The notes: generated from the letters alone by a model not told the origin. DNA of 64,000 bases from Hungatella hathewayi WAL-18680 (GCF_000235505.1 NZ_JH379029.1:571798-635797); one strand, 5' to 3'. Positions 51,189-59,600 are shown, numbered from the stretch's first letter. Program-made: numbers and translations.

Positions 51189-51950
51189 TTATACTTCTAT
51201 CACGTTGATGTTCAGTTCCCGGATTTTCTCCCATTCCTTCTCATTAAACTTCTTGTCCGTTATGACACCGGCAAACTCGCTGAGACAGCCCACCAGACAC
51301 ATGGCCTGGCTGTAAAACTTGCTGGAATCCACCACCAGATATACCTGGGATGCCAGTCCCATCACCGTCTGCTTCAGATATGCCTTATCCGGAGTCGGAG
51401 AAAATACCTCAAAATTGTAGTTCACCGATGACGTCCCCAGAAATGCCTTCGAAAAGCGGAACTGTTTTAAAAACTCTTCCCCGGCATGGCCGATGACACT
51501 CTTTGTCTTCTTGTGAACCGTCCCTCCCAGTATGGTCAAATCCACATCGGAGTCCGTCAATATGGTCGCTATATTCAACTCGTTGGTCACCACCGACAGA
51601 TGCTTGGAATCCTCGCAGAGCAGTTTGGCAATCTCTCCGATGGTCGTGCCGCTGTCCAGGTAGATCGTGTCGTTCTCGCTGATTAATTCCACCGCTTTTT
51701 GGGCGATTTTCTGCTTTTCTTCCCGCTGGTATTCCTTTTTTACGTTGTAGTCAATCTCCATAATGGTGTCTTCCGGTATCTTCGCCCCACCGTGACACCG
51801 CTCCAGAAGATGCTGCTCACAAAGCATGTTCAAGTCTCTCCGGATTGTCACCAGACTCACATGAAACATCTGGGCCAGCTCCTCCACTGTGATGAAATTC
51901 TGTTCCTGCACTTTGTTCAATATCATCTGTAAACGTTCCGCCTGTAGCAT
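51189..51950 (-). CDS. DeoR-family transcriptional repressor
   Basis: 253 aa. N-terminal DeoR helix-turn-helix (ITVEELAQMFHVSLVTIRRDLNML) and a C-terminal DeoRC sensor domain with the phospho-sugar loop YLDSGTTIGEIAKLL and VVTNELNIATIL. Such proteins repress catabolic operons until a phosphorylated sugar binds, which fits an operon that makes acid-sugar phosphates. First gene of the operon, 27 bases before the glycosidase gene, so it is probably autoregulated through the repeats at 51992-52065. Confidence 0.92.
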   Translation of the reverse strand: MLQAERLQMILNKVQEQNFITVEELAQMFHVSLVTIRRDLNMLCEQHLLERCHGGAKIPEDTIMEIDYNVKKEYQREEKQKIAQKAVELISENDTIYLDSGTTIGEIAKLLCEDSKHLSVVTNELNIATILTDSDVDLTILGGTVHKKTKSVIGHAGEEFLKQFRFSKAFLGTSSVNYNFEVFSPTPDKAYLKQTVMGLASQVYLVVDSSKFYSQAMCLVGCLSEFAGVITDKKFNEKEWEKIRELNINVIEV

Positions 51951-51991
51951 GTCATCACTCCTCTTTTTCTATTTTTACTTTCGATTACTTC

Positions 51992-52065
51992 CGATTTTGT
52001 TCGTTCTTGAATTTATTATATCATTGCTTTTCCCTTTGTCAAGATGTTTTTCGTCGATATTGTTC
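51992..52065 (-). promoter_or_regulatory. Promoter of the acid-sugar operon flanked by direct repeats (putative DeoR operators)
   Basis: Minus strand TTGACA (52037-52042), 16 bases, TATAAT (52015-52020). The 11-base direct repeat GAACAA(T/A)ATCG occurs once upstream of the -35 (52055-52065) and once downstream of the -10 (51992-52002); extra TCG(A/G)AAGT-like copies follow. The placement fits a looping or blocking repressor. Confidence 0.65.
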
Positions 52066-52167
52066 TTTTCTGTTCGTAAATCGAAGTTTTTCAGTCATTT
52101 TTCCTATATTTTACGTCAGACGTCTGATTGTTTGTGTTCTTCATTCGTCTTTTTTCGATATGGCAGC

Positions 52168-52201
52168 AAAAAAGAACCCCATATCAACCGATACGGAGCT
52201 C
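52168..52201 (-). terminator. Terminator after rpsR
   Basis: A 12-position stem with three G-U pairs (GAGCTCCGTATC / GATATGGGGTTC, loop GGTT) followed by TTTTTT on the minus strand. Confidence 0.8.
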
Positions 52202-52215
52202 TTCTAATATTTCAT

Positions 52216-52485
52216 TTATTCCATTGTGTATGGCATTAAAGCGATATGACGCGCTCTCTTGATTGCTACCGTAAGAGCTCTCTGATGCTTTGCACAGTTG
52301 CCTGTGATTCTTCTCGGAAGAATTTTGCCTCTCTCAGATACGTATCTCTTTAACTTGTTTACGTCCTTGTAATCAATGTCGCCATTCTTCTCGCCACAGA
52401 ATACACAGACTTTTTTTCTTCTACGCATACCGCCGCCTCTTCTCATCTTAGCGCCGTCTGCTCTATCATTTTTATTGAATGCCAT
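52216..52485 (-). CDS. rpsR: 30S ribosomal protein S18
   Basis: 89 aa. S18 core [32 protein letters not shown] and the ending [12 protein letters not shown] are clear. The start has a zinc-type CVFCGEK. It binds S6 and 16S rRNA on the platform. Last gene of rpsF-ssb-rpsR. Confidence 0.97.
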   Translation of the reverse strand: MAFNKNDRADGAKMRRGGGMRRRKKVCVFCGEKNGDIDYKDVNKLKRYVSERGKILPRRITGNCAKHQRALTVAIKRARHIALMPYTME

Positions 52486-52516
52486 TGCCTAAGTACCTCC
52501 TTCTTCAAAATTATTC

Positions 52517-52978
52517 CTAGTTGAATGGAAGACCCTCGTCCTCTACCCCGTCCGGAATGTTCATAAATCCATCGCCGATAGCGCTGGTAGGAGCTGGTCT
52601 GGAGGCTGGCTGATAACTTCCACCGCCGCCTTCGCCTGCAGCACCCTTGCTGTCCGCGAATTCCTGGTCATCTACGATAACGTCAGTTGTGTAAACCTTT
52701 TGTCCGTCTTTATTTGTATAGCTGCCCGTCTGAATTCTACCGGAGACCAATACTCTCATGCCCTGACGGAAATATTTCTCCGCAAACTCACCTGCTCTGT
52801 CAAATGCCACGATGTTAATAAAATCAGCGGTCTGCTGGTCACTGCCGCCGTCCTGGCTTCTGCGGCCTCTTCTGTCCACTGCAAGTGTATATCTTGCGAT
52901 AGCCATGGAGCGCTCGCCCTGGGAATATCTTACTTCGGGGTCTCTGGTTAATCTACCCATAAGGATTACTCTATTCAT
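52517..52978 (-). CDS. ssb: Single-stranded DNA-binding protein
   Basis: 153 aa. OB fold with MNRVILMGRLTRDPEVRYS, a Gly/Ser-rich linker (about 110-140) and the acidic interaction tip EDEGLPFN (usual DDDIPF), which recruits repair and replication proteins. It lies between the S6 and S18 genes, its usual position in Firmicutes. Confidence 0.97.
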   Translation of the reverse strand: MNRVILMGRLTRDPEVRYSQGERSMAIARYTLAVDRRGRRSQDGGSDQQTADFINIVAFDRAGEFAEKYFRQGMRVLVSGRIQTGSYTNKDGQKVYTTDVIVDDQEFADSKGAAGEGGGGSYQPASRPAPTSAIGDGFMNIPDGVEDEGLPFN

Positions 52979-52997
52979 ACGTTCACACTTTCTTTAT

Positions 52998-53285
52998 CTA
53001 TGCTTCTTGTCTTACGCATAAGTATCTGATAACCGGCTCCATAATACGAACGTGTGCTTCCACTTCGTTCGGACAAACCGAATCAGACTCGAACTGGATG
53101 AAGTAATAGAAACCTTCTTTCATCTTCTGAATCTCGTAAGCTAATCTCTTCTTACCCCATTCATCAATGTTGGTCACAGTGCCACCGAAACGGGTAATAT
53201 ACCCTGTAACTTTCTCGATAGCTGCTGCTCTTTCTTCATCTTCGAGCTTTACGCTAAGAACAACTGCTAATTCATATTTGTTCAT
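52998..53285 (-). CDS. rpsF: 30S ribosomal protein S6
   Basis: 95 aa. S6 fold: MNKYELAVVLSVKLEDEER, GTVTNIDEWGKKRLAYEI and FYYFIQFES. It pairs with S18. AAGGAGG stands 10 bases before the ATG and is part of the leader hairpin that may control it. Confidence 0.97.
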   Translation of the reverse strand: MNKYELAVVLSVKLEDEERAAAIEKVTGYITRFGGTVTNIDEWGKKRLAYEIQKMKEGFYYFIQFESDSVCPNEVEAHVRIMEPVIRYLCVRQEA

Positions 53286-53298
53286 AGTTGCTTTACCT

Positions 53299-53340
53299 CC
53301 TTGTGGTCTCTGGCCCCCGCTTTCAGTTTCGGGAGCAAGG
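53299..53340 (-). ncRNA. Probable S6:S18 leader RNA (autoregulatory hairpin of rpsF)
   Basis: On the minus strand CCTTG pairs with CAAGG, whose AGG belongs to the ribosome site, and within it CTCCCG pairs with CGGGGG around AAACTGAAAG. The hairpin would hide the ribosome site. Bacterial rpsF leaders commonly carry an S6:S18-binding stem with a CCG bulge mimicking the 16S site; the CCCG here is consistent. Confidence 0.5.
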
Positions 53341-53363
53341 AATTTTATGTGTCACGGATTAAT

Positions 53364-53392
53364 ATTTTACCAGAAAAATGGAGGGAATGCAA
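53364..53392 (-). promoter_or_regulatory. Promoter of rpsF-ssb-rpsR
   Basis: Minus strand TTGCAT (53387-53392), 17 bases, TAAAAT (53364-53369), with an extra TG one base before the -10 (TGGTAAAAT). Confidence 0.7.
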
Positions 53393-53448
53393 GTCCTTAT
53401 TGACTTTTTTTGCGATTTCTTCTATACTTATATAAAAAGAAGCGGGTT

Positions 53449-54012
53449 TTATACCATTTGACAGTTTGTCCATAGTGGGGTACTCGTTTCTTTTTTTATA
53501 TTTTGTACATCATAGAGGTACATCTTATCATTCGCCGCGCGTCTGATTATTAGCGTAGCATTAAAAATATTGAAATGTTCTATGACCCCGTCATTATTGA
53601 TTACCGGCATGGCAAACCTTGTTGTATAGCGATACCATCCATACTTTGCCTTCTTTTTGTTTTTCTGTTTATAATTTTCCTGCCACCGTTTATTTTCGGC
53701 AATTTCTATTAACTCTGGGATTCCCTGCGATAAATTGGCCTTTACTTTAGCAATTGGCCCACCTCTTAATTTTGCACTATACTCGGAACCCGTATACTCA
53801 TCCGGAAAGTCCTTTCCAATATAAATAATATCCTCCGAATCCGTTATTTGAACAATCTCTCCTACATATTTCAGTAAATATTTTTCCACCTCCCTCCAAT
53901 CAATACTTCGTTTTCCCTTAAAGATGATTTTCGGTATTACAACAATTCTTTTTCCGGTTTCGTCTACCGAAATGATAACCTGATTGATTTCTTTCATTTT
54001 TCTTTTGTTCAA
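53449..54012 (-). CDS. Orphan AT-rich gene, possibly a phage/polymorphic-protein-associated domain
   Basis: 187 aa from TTG 54012, which has AGGAGG 6 bases upstream. No signal or membrane segment. Visible: DWREVEKYLLKYVGEIV, DEYTGSEYSAKLRG, and a C-terminal block YGWYRYTTRFAMPV...FNATLIIR...KMYLYDVQNIKKETSTPL. That block recalls, from memory, a domain at the end of large phage or mobile-element proteins (LPD3-like) in Clostridia, here alone and without phage neighbours. Base composition and lysine-rich codons are more AT-rich than the surroundings, suggesting transfer. It may be a remnant or an immunity-like free copy. Confidence 0.6.
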   Translation of the reverse strand: MNKRKMKEINQVIISVDETGKRIVVIPKIIFKGKRSIDWREVEKYLLKYVGEIVQITDSEDIIYIGKDFPDEYTGSEYSAKLRGGPIAKVKANLSQGIPELIEIAENKRWQENYKQKNKKKAKYGWYRYTTRFAMPVINNDGVIEHFNIFNATLIIRRAANDKMYLYDVQNIKKETSTPLWTNCQMV

Positions 54013-54097
54013 ACAGTTCCTCCTCTGCATACGTTTAAAATTTTACGGGACAACTAAGGGAATTTTAAAAACCATTTAGAAAACAGATTATAAAATA

Positions 54098-54133
54098 AAA
54101 ATAAGACTACTCTGAATCGAGTAATCTTATTTT
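54098..54133. terminator. Hairpin terminator between DUF951 and the orphan gene
   Basis: AAAATAAGAcTACTC and GAGTAaTCTTATTTT form a stem with one mismatch and T-rich flank on both strands. It ends the DUF951 transcript on the minus strand. Confidence 0.75.
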
Positions 54134-54143
54134 ATGTCACACG

Positions 54144-54347
54144 TTACTTTTTGTCAATATCCGGTTTCCTAAGCCCTCTGGTATTCTTCTCCACCAGTCT
54201 CCGCTCCACCATAATCTGGTGGCCGCAGCCCATGCATTTTAGGCGGAAATCGGCGCCTACGCGTAGAATCTCCCATTCCTGGCTGCCGCAGGGATGGGGT
54301 TTTTTCAGTTTTACAATATCTCCTACTTCATATACTATCTGGCCCAT
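54144..54347 (-). CDS. DUF951 zinc-ribbon-like protein
   Basis: 67 aa. Matches the small Firmicutes DUF951 proteins: YEVGDIVKLKKPHPCGSQEW, then FRLKCMGCGHQIMVERR with a CxxC pair plus the earlier cysteine. Nucleic acid or ribosome binding is guessed for the family and not proven. GGGGAAG precedes ATG 54347; the gene follows the aldo/keto reductase stop by 11 bases. Confidence 0.85.
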   Translation of the reverse strand: MGQIVYEVGDIVKLKKPHPCGSQEWEILRVGADFRLKCMGCGHQIMVERRLVEKNTRGLRKPDIDKK

Positions 54348-54358
54348 TTTACTTCCCC

Positions 54359-55354
54359 TCAATGATTCCCCAGTATCGTCTCTATTGCGGTAAGCTCCTC
54401 CGCACGAAACTCCAGATTTTCAATGGCTGCAATGTTGGCGGACAGCTGCTCCGGGCTGCTGGCTCCGACCAGTACGGAGGTTACCTCCGGCCTTCTGAGA
54501 ACCCACGCAAGAGCCATCTGCGCCAGTGCCTGCCCACGCTCCTCTGCCAACTGGTTGAGCGCCCGAATCTGCTCCATTTTCTCCTCAGTCAGATATCTGC
54601 CGCCTATGGTGGTCCCTTTTCTGGCCGCTCTGGAATCCGCCGGGATGCCCTTTAGGTATCTGTCAGTCAGCGCTCCCTGCGCCAGCGGGCTGTACGCGAT
54701 ACATCCCACGCCCTCTTTCTCCAGCACATTCAGCAGACCATCCTCCACCCAGCGCTCAAACATATTGTAGCGGGGCTGGTGAATCAGGCACGGGGTTCCA
54801 TTCTCTTTCAGAATGTGGATGGCACGCTCCGCCTCCTCCGCCTGATAATTGGAAATCCCCACATACAGAGCCTTTCCCTGTCTCACAATATCCGACAGCG
54901 CTCCCATAGTCTCCTCAAGCGGCGTCTCCGGGTCCGGTCTGTGATGGTAGAAAATGTCTACGTAATCCAGCCCCATCCTCTTTAAACTCTGGTCCAGGCT
55001 GGCCATCAGATACTTTCTGGAACCCCAGTTTCCATAAGGCCCCGGCCACATATCATAGCCGGCCTTCGTGGAAATCATCATCTCATCCCGGTACGCCCCC
55101 AGCTCCTCATGGAGAATCTTCCCAAAATTCTCCTCCGCCTTACCGCCCGCCGGAAATCCATAGTTATTCGCTAAATCAAAATGGGTAATCCCGCTGTCAA
55201 ATGCCCGAAACAGAATCTGCTTCTGCTCATCCAGCGTCTTTTCCAGCCCAAAGTTCTGCCACAGTCCCAGTGACACCTTGGGAAGCAATACACCGCTTCT
55301 CCCACATCTTTTATACTGCATCGTCTCATATCTTGTCTCATCTGCTTTATGCAT
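54359..55354 (-). CDS. Aldo/keto reductase, YghZ/Kv-beta-like
   Basis: 331 aa. Catalytic residues in FDLANNYG (Asp, Tyr), STKAGYDMWPGPYG (Lys) and IFYHHRPD (His). The GSRKYLMASLDQSLKRMGLDYVD and WVLRRPEVTSVLVGASSPEQL (NADPH loop) stretches place it with YghZ (methylglyoxal or general aldehyde reductase). GGAGGAATGG precedes the ATG. Confidence 0.9.
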   Translation of the reverse strand: MHKADETRYETMQYKRCGRSGVLLPKVSLGLWQNFGLEKTLDEQKQILFRAFDSGITHFDLANNYGFPAGGKAEENFGKILHEELGAYRDEMMISTKAGYDMWPGPYGNWGSRKYLMASLDQSLKRMGLDYVDIFYHHRPDPETPLEETMGALSDIVRQGKALYVGISNYQAEEAERAIHILKENGTPCLIHQPRYNMFERWVEDGLLNVLEKEGVGCIAYSPLAQGALTDRYLKGIPADSRAARKGTTIGGRYLTEEKMEQIRALNQLAEERGQALAQMALAWVLRRPEVTSVLVGASSPEQLSANIAAIENLEFRAEELTAIETILGNH

Positions 55355-55393
55355 GCTTCCATTCCTCCTGCTCTCACCGTTCTCGCTCTTCCG

Positions 55394-56119
55394 TCACAGT
55401 TCCCCGACAACACTCCCAAGCACTTCCCCCAGCTTATCATTTATCACCAGGTCCGCCTGGGAATCCATCGGCGTCACCGTCTTATTAATCAGCACCAGCT
55501 TCCGCCCTCTGTAATAATCAATCAGCCCGGCCGCCGGGTACACCGTCAGGGAAGTCCCGCCTACAATCAGCATATCCGCATGACTGATGTAATACACCGC
55601 CTTCTGCAGCGTCTCCTGGTCCAGCCCCTCCTCATACAGCACCACATCCGGCTTCACCATCCCGCCGCAGCTGCATTTCGGGACTCCGTCCGACTTCGTC
55701 ACCACATCAAGCCCATAAAACTTCCCGCATCTGGTACAGTAATTCCGATGGATAGAGCCGTGCAGTTCCAGCACTTCCCTGCTCCCCGCCGCCTGATGCA
55801 GACCGTCGATATTCTGGGTGATAACTGCCTTCAGCTTCCCCTGCTTCTCCAGCCTTGCAAGGGCCAGATGGGCCGGATTGGGCTTCGCATCCTCAAATAT
55901 CATCTTATTCTTATAGAACCTGTAAAACTCCTCCGGATTTTTCATGTAGAAACTGTGGCTGATAATCGTCTCTGGCGGATACTGATACTGCTGGCGGTAG
56001 AGCCCGTCCTCACTCCGAAAGTCCGGAATTCCACTCTCCGTCGACACGCCCGCGCCGCCAAAAAACACGATATTATCACTGCCATCTATCCAGGTTTTCA
56101 ACTGCTCCATTGCATTCAT
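55394..56119 (-). CDS. cobB: NAD-dependent protein deacylase, sirtuin
   Basis: 241 aa. NAD site FFGGAGVSTESGIPDFRS, TQNIDGLHQAAG, catalytic His in LELHGSIHR, and the zinc ribbon CTRC...CSCGG. It removes acetyl or other acyl groups from lysines using NAD. GAGGTGATAAA precedes the ATG. The gene is divergent from the M20 peptidase gene. Confidence 0.93.
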   Translation of the reverse strand: MNAMEQLKTWIDGSDNIVFFGGAGVSTESGIPDFRSEDGLYRQQYQYPPETIISHSFYMKNPEEFYRFYKNKMIFEDAKPNPAHLALARLEKQGKLKAVITQNIDGLHQAAGSREVLELHGSIHRNYCTRCGKFYGLDVVTKSDGVPKCSCGGMVKPDVVLYEEGLDQETLQKAVYYISHADMLIVGGTSLTVYPAAGLIDYYRGRKLVLINKTVTPMDSQADLVINDKLGEVLGSVVGEL

Positions 56120-56154
56120 TTTATCACCTCCAGAGAAAATGTCTCTCTTTCAAC

Positions 56155-56226
56155 AGTATAACAATCTTTAAGTCCAAACGCAATCAAATTACATGGATTG
56201 ACATCCCACCCAATCCGCCCTATACT
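56155..56226. promoter_or_regulatory. Back-to-back promoters between the sirtuin and M20 peptidase genes
   Basis: Plus strand TTGACA (56198-56203), 17 bases, TATACT (56221-56226) drives the peptidase. Minus strand TTGCGT (56178-56183), 17 bases, TATACT (56155-56160) drives the sirtuin. Confidence 0.65.
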
Positions 56227-56262
56227 CACACATAGAATGTATTTTACAGGGAGAAACCGATT

Positions 56263-57471
56263 ATGAACGAAAATAAAAATCATCAAGAACCTGACGCCGC
56301 CATTCCCACCGCTCCAGCATCACCGTCCCAGGCAACAGCCCTGACCCGCCAGCTGATCCAAATTGACAGCACGGACCCCGGAGCCTATGAGGGCGAAATA
56401 GGGCGTCATATCGCCTCTCAACTAACTGCCATGGGCGTTGAAGTTTCCACTGACCAGGTTCTTCCGGGCCGCTTCAACGTGATGGGCCGGATACCCGGCG
56501 AAACCGATGACCCGGCACTCATCTACATCTGCCACATGGATACCGTGGTTGTCGGGGACGGCTGGAGCGTCCCTCCCTTTTCCGCTCTGGAACGCGATGG
56601 CCGCATCTACGGCCGCGGCGCCTGTGATATGAAGTCCGGTCTGGCCTGCGCTCTGTCGGCCTTCTCGGAGATTGCCGCCAGAGCCGCAGCCGGCCAGAAG
56701 CCCCGCCACACCTTCTGTTTCATCGCCACCGTGGATGAAGAAGATTTCATGCGCGGTGTGGAAGCGGCCATACGGGCCGGCTGGGTCACGAAGGACAGCT
56801 GGATTCTGGACACCGAGCCCACCAACGGACAGATTCAGGTGGCCCACAAAGGCCGCACCTGGTTTGAACTGACCGTCACCGGCGCCACGGCCCACGCCAG
56901 CACTCCCTGGAAGGGCGCCGATGCCATTGCATCCATGGCCGAAATCATTGTAAAAATCCGGGAGCAGATAGCCGCCTGCCCCTCCCATCCGGAGCTGGGC
57001 AGTTCCACCGTCACCTTCGGACAGATAAACGGCGGCTACCGCCCCTACGTCGTCCCGGACAGCTGCACCGTCTGCATTGACATGCGTCTCGTTCCGCCCA
57101 CGGACACCCGGGCTGCGGCAGCCATCGTCGAAAACGCCATCCGCCACGGAGAAACCGCGGTTCCCGGCACTCACGGCGCCTACACCATCACAGGTGACCG
57201 CCCCTATGTCGAGAGAGACAACAATTCTTATCTCCTCGTCCAGCTGGCTGACGCCCACAAAACAATAACTGCATCCGAAGCCGATATCACATATTTCCCT
57301 GGCTATACCGACACTGCAGTTATCGCAGGTCTCCTGCACAACCACAACTGCATGTCCTACGGCCCAGGCGATTTGGAGCTGGCCCACAAGCCGGATGAAT
57401 CCGTTCCCATCGAAGATATCCTCCGATGCGAGCAGGTTTTAACAGCCCTGGCCAACCAAATCCTATATTAA
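56263..57471 (+). CDS. M20-family metallopeptidase/deacylase (ArgE/DapE-like)
   Basis: 402 aa. Metal motifs YICHMDTVV (His, Asp), GRGACDMKSGL (bridging Asp), TVDEEDF (catalytic and metal Glu) and the final His in MSYGPGDLELAHKPDE. The dimerisation domain is about residues 200-310 (VAHKGRTWFELTVTGATAHAS). It hydrolyses an N-acyl amino acid or dipeptide; the exact substrate is unknown. A 30-residue polar N-terminus (Ala/Pro/Thr-rich) precedes the fold. GGGAGAAACC precedes the ATG. Confidence 0.88.
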   Translation: MNENKNHQEPDAAIPTAPASPSQATALTRQLIQIDSTDPGAYEGEIGRHIASQLTAMGVEVSTDQVLPGRFNVMGRIPGETDDPALIYICHMDTVVVGDGWSVPPFSALERDGRIYGRGACDMKSGLACALSAFSEIAARAAAGQKPRHTFCFIATVDEEDFMRGVEAAIRAGWVTKDSWILDTEPTNGQIQVAHKGRTWFELTVTGATAHASTPWKGADAIASMAEIIVKIREQIAACPSHPELGSSTVTFGQINGGYRPYVVPDSCTVCIDMRLVPPTDTRAAAAIVENAIRHGETAVPGTHGAYTITGDRPYVERDNNSYLLVQLADAHKTITASEADITYFPGYTDTAVIAGLLHNHNCMSYGPGDLELAHKPDESVPIEDILRCEQVLTALANQILY

Positions 57472-57510
57472 AATTCTATTTTACTCTCAGAACTCCAATA
57501 CCTATACATC

Positions 57511-57548
57511 AAGAGGTACCGGCCACATTCCACGCCGGTACCTCTTTT
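57511..57548. terminator. Bidirectional terminator between convergent genes
   Basis: A perfect 13-base stem AAGAGGTACCGGC / GCCGGTACCTCTT with a 10-base loop and T-rich ends, between the M20 peptidase and acetyltransferase genes. Confidence 0.9.
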
Positions 57549-57569
57549 AACTTTCCTTCATTATCTTTC

Positions 57570-58610
57570 TTATACGATTTCGTCCAAAAATACACCCCTA
57601 AGCGGCTGTATCCACTCCGTCCACTCTGCCCCTTCCGGGATGTGATACCCGAACAGCCAGGAAGTCAGTTCCTGAATCGTCATGCGAATCTCATACTCCT
57701 GATTCCCGTCCGCCGTGCCATCCTCTATCTTCTCAAGCGTAGAACCGGTAGGCGTCAGATGCCAGCGCCAGTATCCCTGATTGCCCTCACAAAGCCTGTC
57801 CTCCACAACCAGTCTCACTGTAAACTCCATCTTCCCACAGCCCTTTTTCAGCCGTATCACCTTTATGAAGTTCGGAAGATTCACAATCCTCGCCATAATC
57901 GCCGGCGTGGCAGGGCTCTCCTCCTCACAGTATGCCTTCTCACAGAGAAATGCTCTCTGCTCCCGCTCGTTGACTCCCCACAGACATTCGATGCCAACCA
58001 GCCTGTCCGCATTATACAGAAGATTCAGTTCCCCCTGCTCGCTTCCAAGCTCCTTCAAAAACATCTCAATATACTCGTGGTCGCGGAACGCATAGACCTC
58101 ATAATGGTCGTGAAGCCACATATTCATCCAGTCCGCAATCTCCTGCACCGGATGATGCTCCGACCCCTTCACCAAATCATAGGGCACCTTCTCAATATCG
58201 GTCCCCGCCTTCAGCTTCAGATGGGGCTTATCAAAAATATAGGTGAAATCAAACGGTCGATAGATAGCCGGATCCGCCGGCATCAGGAAACAGAACTGTC
58301 TTCCCTCCTGATACATATCGGCCAGCATGTCCTTAAGCAGCGCTCTCATATGTCCCTTATGGCGCTGGGAAACCACCGTTCCCACCCCCACAATATAATC
58401 ACAGCGCCAAATCTGGTTTTTCACCATCACACGATAAGGGTTCAGATGGAGCATTGCCACCATCTGGTTTCCCTCCCGCCTGACCATAATCCGGTTGGAT
58501 TTAATCTTCTCCGTATAATAAAAATCGTTAAAGCCCTCCGAGTCCTCCGGAAATATCTCTTCCCACAGCTTCCTCGTCGCCAGCTTTTCTTCCTGAGTCA
58601 AATATGCCAT
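57570..58610 (-). CDS. GNAT acetyltransferase, Eis-like two-domain protein
   Basis: 346 aa. N-terminal GNAT fold with the acetyl-CoA loop VGVGTVVSQRHKGHMRALLKDML (V/I-x-x-x-Q/R-x-x-G/A pattern), then a second GNAT-like half and a sterol-carrier-like C-terminal domain (MTIQELTSWLFGY), the layout of Eis-type N-acetyltransferases. The substrate is unknown; relatives act on amines and aminoglycosides. It ends the two-gene unit with the DUF2156 gene, from which it is separated by 2 bases. Confidence 0.82.
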   Translation of the reverse strand: MAYLTQEEKLATRKLWEEIFPEDSEGFNDFYYTEKIKSNRIMVRREGNQMVAMLHLNPYRVMVKNQIWRCDYIVGVGTVVSQRHKGHMRALLKDMLADMYQEGRQFCFLMPADPAIYRPFDFTYIFDKPHLKLKAGTDIEKVPYDLVKGSEHHPVQEIADWMNMWLHDHYEVYAFRDHEYIEMFLKELGSEQGELNLLYNADRLVGIECLWGVNEREQRAFLCEKAYCEEESPATPAIMARIVNLPNFIKVIRLKKGCGKMEFTVRLVVEDRLCEGNQGYWRWHLTPTGSTLEKIEDGTADGNQEYEIRMTIQELTSWLFGYHIPEGAEWTEWIQPLRGVFLDEIV

Positions 58611-58612
58611 TC

Positions 58613-59524
58613 TTAAAAACCCTTCTGCTCTACATAATATTTTCTTGCGAATCCCACCGGATTGTAAGACATTTTCGCCTTCCGCAGTCCTTCCAGCCCC
58701 AGGTCATCCTCCCGGTTCACCAGCTTAACATCCGGAAACTCATTGATTAAAAACTGCTGGTTGATAAACTGATACAGTCCCCGCATCTGTGCGTTTGCCT
58801 TCTCAATATGGATAACCGCCATATTTTCATAGAAATTATAGCTGCCGATGGTAAATGCCTCCAGCTTCCCATCCACGTACACACCGCCCATTTTCACATT
58901 CAAGTCCGAGCAGTTTTTGAGGATTTCATGGATTCCCTCTACCTCCGGGTCCAGATGCTCGTCCACATCATCCCCTTTGTTGTCCCTCCAGGTGGACAGG
59001 AAATCCCACACATCGTATCGGTCTGAGCAGCAGAGTCTGCGGTATTCATATCTGCCCTCATACTCCTTCATAAATGCATTCAGGTGATTTTTCTTCTTGT
59101 GAAGTTTCTTCCCGGACAGAGTCCTCATGGCCTCCCCATCATAGAGATAATCCTTCAAATCTTCCTGCTCTCTCACCAGATATTTCTCCGGGTCCAGCTT
59201 TAAGAAGTTCACTGCCTCCTCGTCCGCCAGATAAATGCGAAGCGGCAGATTCAACTCCTCGTTAAAATATTTCTGGGTCTCCAGAAAATAATGCTCCAAA
59301 TCTTCTTCCTTGCACATAGGCATGGCGCTGTGTGGCACGCCGTCCAGCTCCATCAGCCACAGAATCGCCTTGTTGTCCCTGACTGCGTATCTGATATTAT
59401 AAAACGTTCTCCAGATAAAACTATCCAGAAAGACACTATCACATGTCTTATTGGGTCTGAGGCAGAAAAATGGCCTCAATTCTGATATATCCTCCGCCAT
59501 AACCGGCTGAAATTCTAAATCCAT
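58613..59524 (-). CDS. DUF2156 protein (phosphatidylglycerol lysyltransferase C-terminal-like fold)
   Basis: 303 aa without membrane segments. The double-GNAT DUF2156 pattern is visible: FLDSFIWRTFYNIRYAV, LHKKKNHLNAFMKEYEGRYEYRRL, GGVYVDGKLEAFTIGSY, HIEKANAQMRGLYQFINQQF and VNREDDLGLEGLRKAKMSYNP. MprF carries this domain after its flippase; stand-alone soluble versions have no known substrate but may use aminoacyl-tRNA. GAGAGG lies 8 bases before ATG 59524. Confidence 0.85.
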   Translation of the reverse strand: MDLEFQPVMAEDISELRPFFCLRPNKTCDSVFLDSFIWRTFYNIRYAVRDNKAILWLMELDGVPHSAMPMCKEEDLEHYFLETQKYFNEELNLPLRIYLADEEAVNFLKLDPEKYLVREQEDLKDYLYDGEAMRTLSGKKLHKKKNHLNAFMKEYEGRYEYRRLCCSDRYDVWDFLSTWRDNKGDDVDEHLDPEVEGIHEILKNCSDLNVKMGGVYVDGKLEAFTIGSYNFYENMAVIHIEKANAQMRGLYQFINQQFLINEFPDVKLVNREDDLGLEGLRKAKMSYNPVGFARKYYVEQKGF

Positions 59525-59600
59525 GTTATATTCCTCTCCTATCTTCCGTATCATACTGTATTCCTATCATACAAGTATAGTATACCACTGTTTCCCTATT

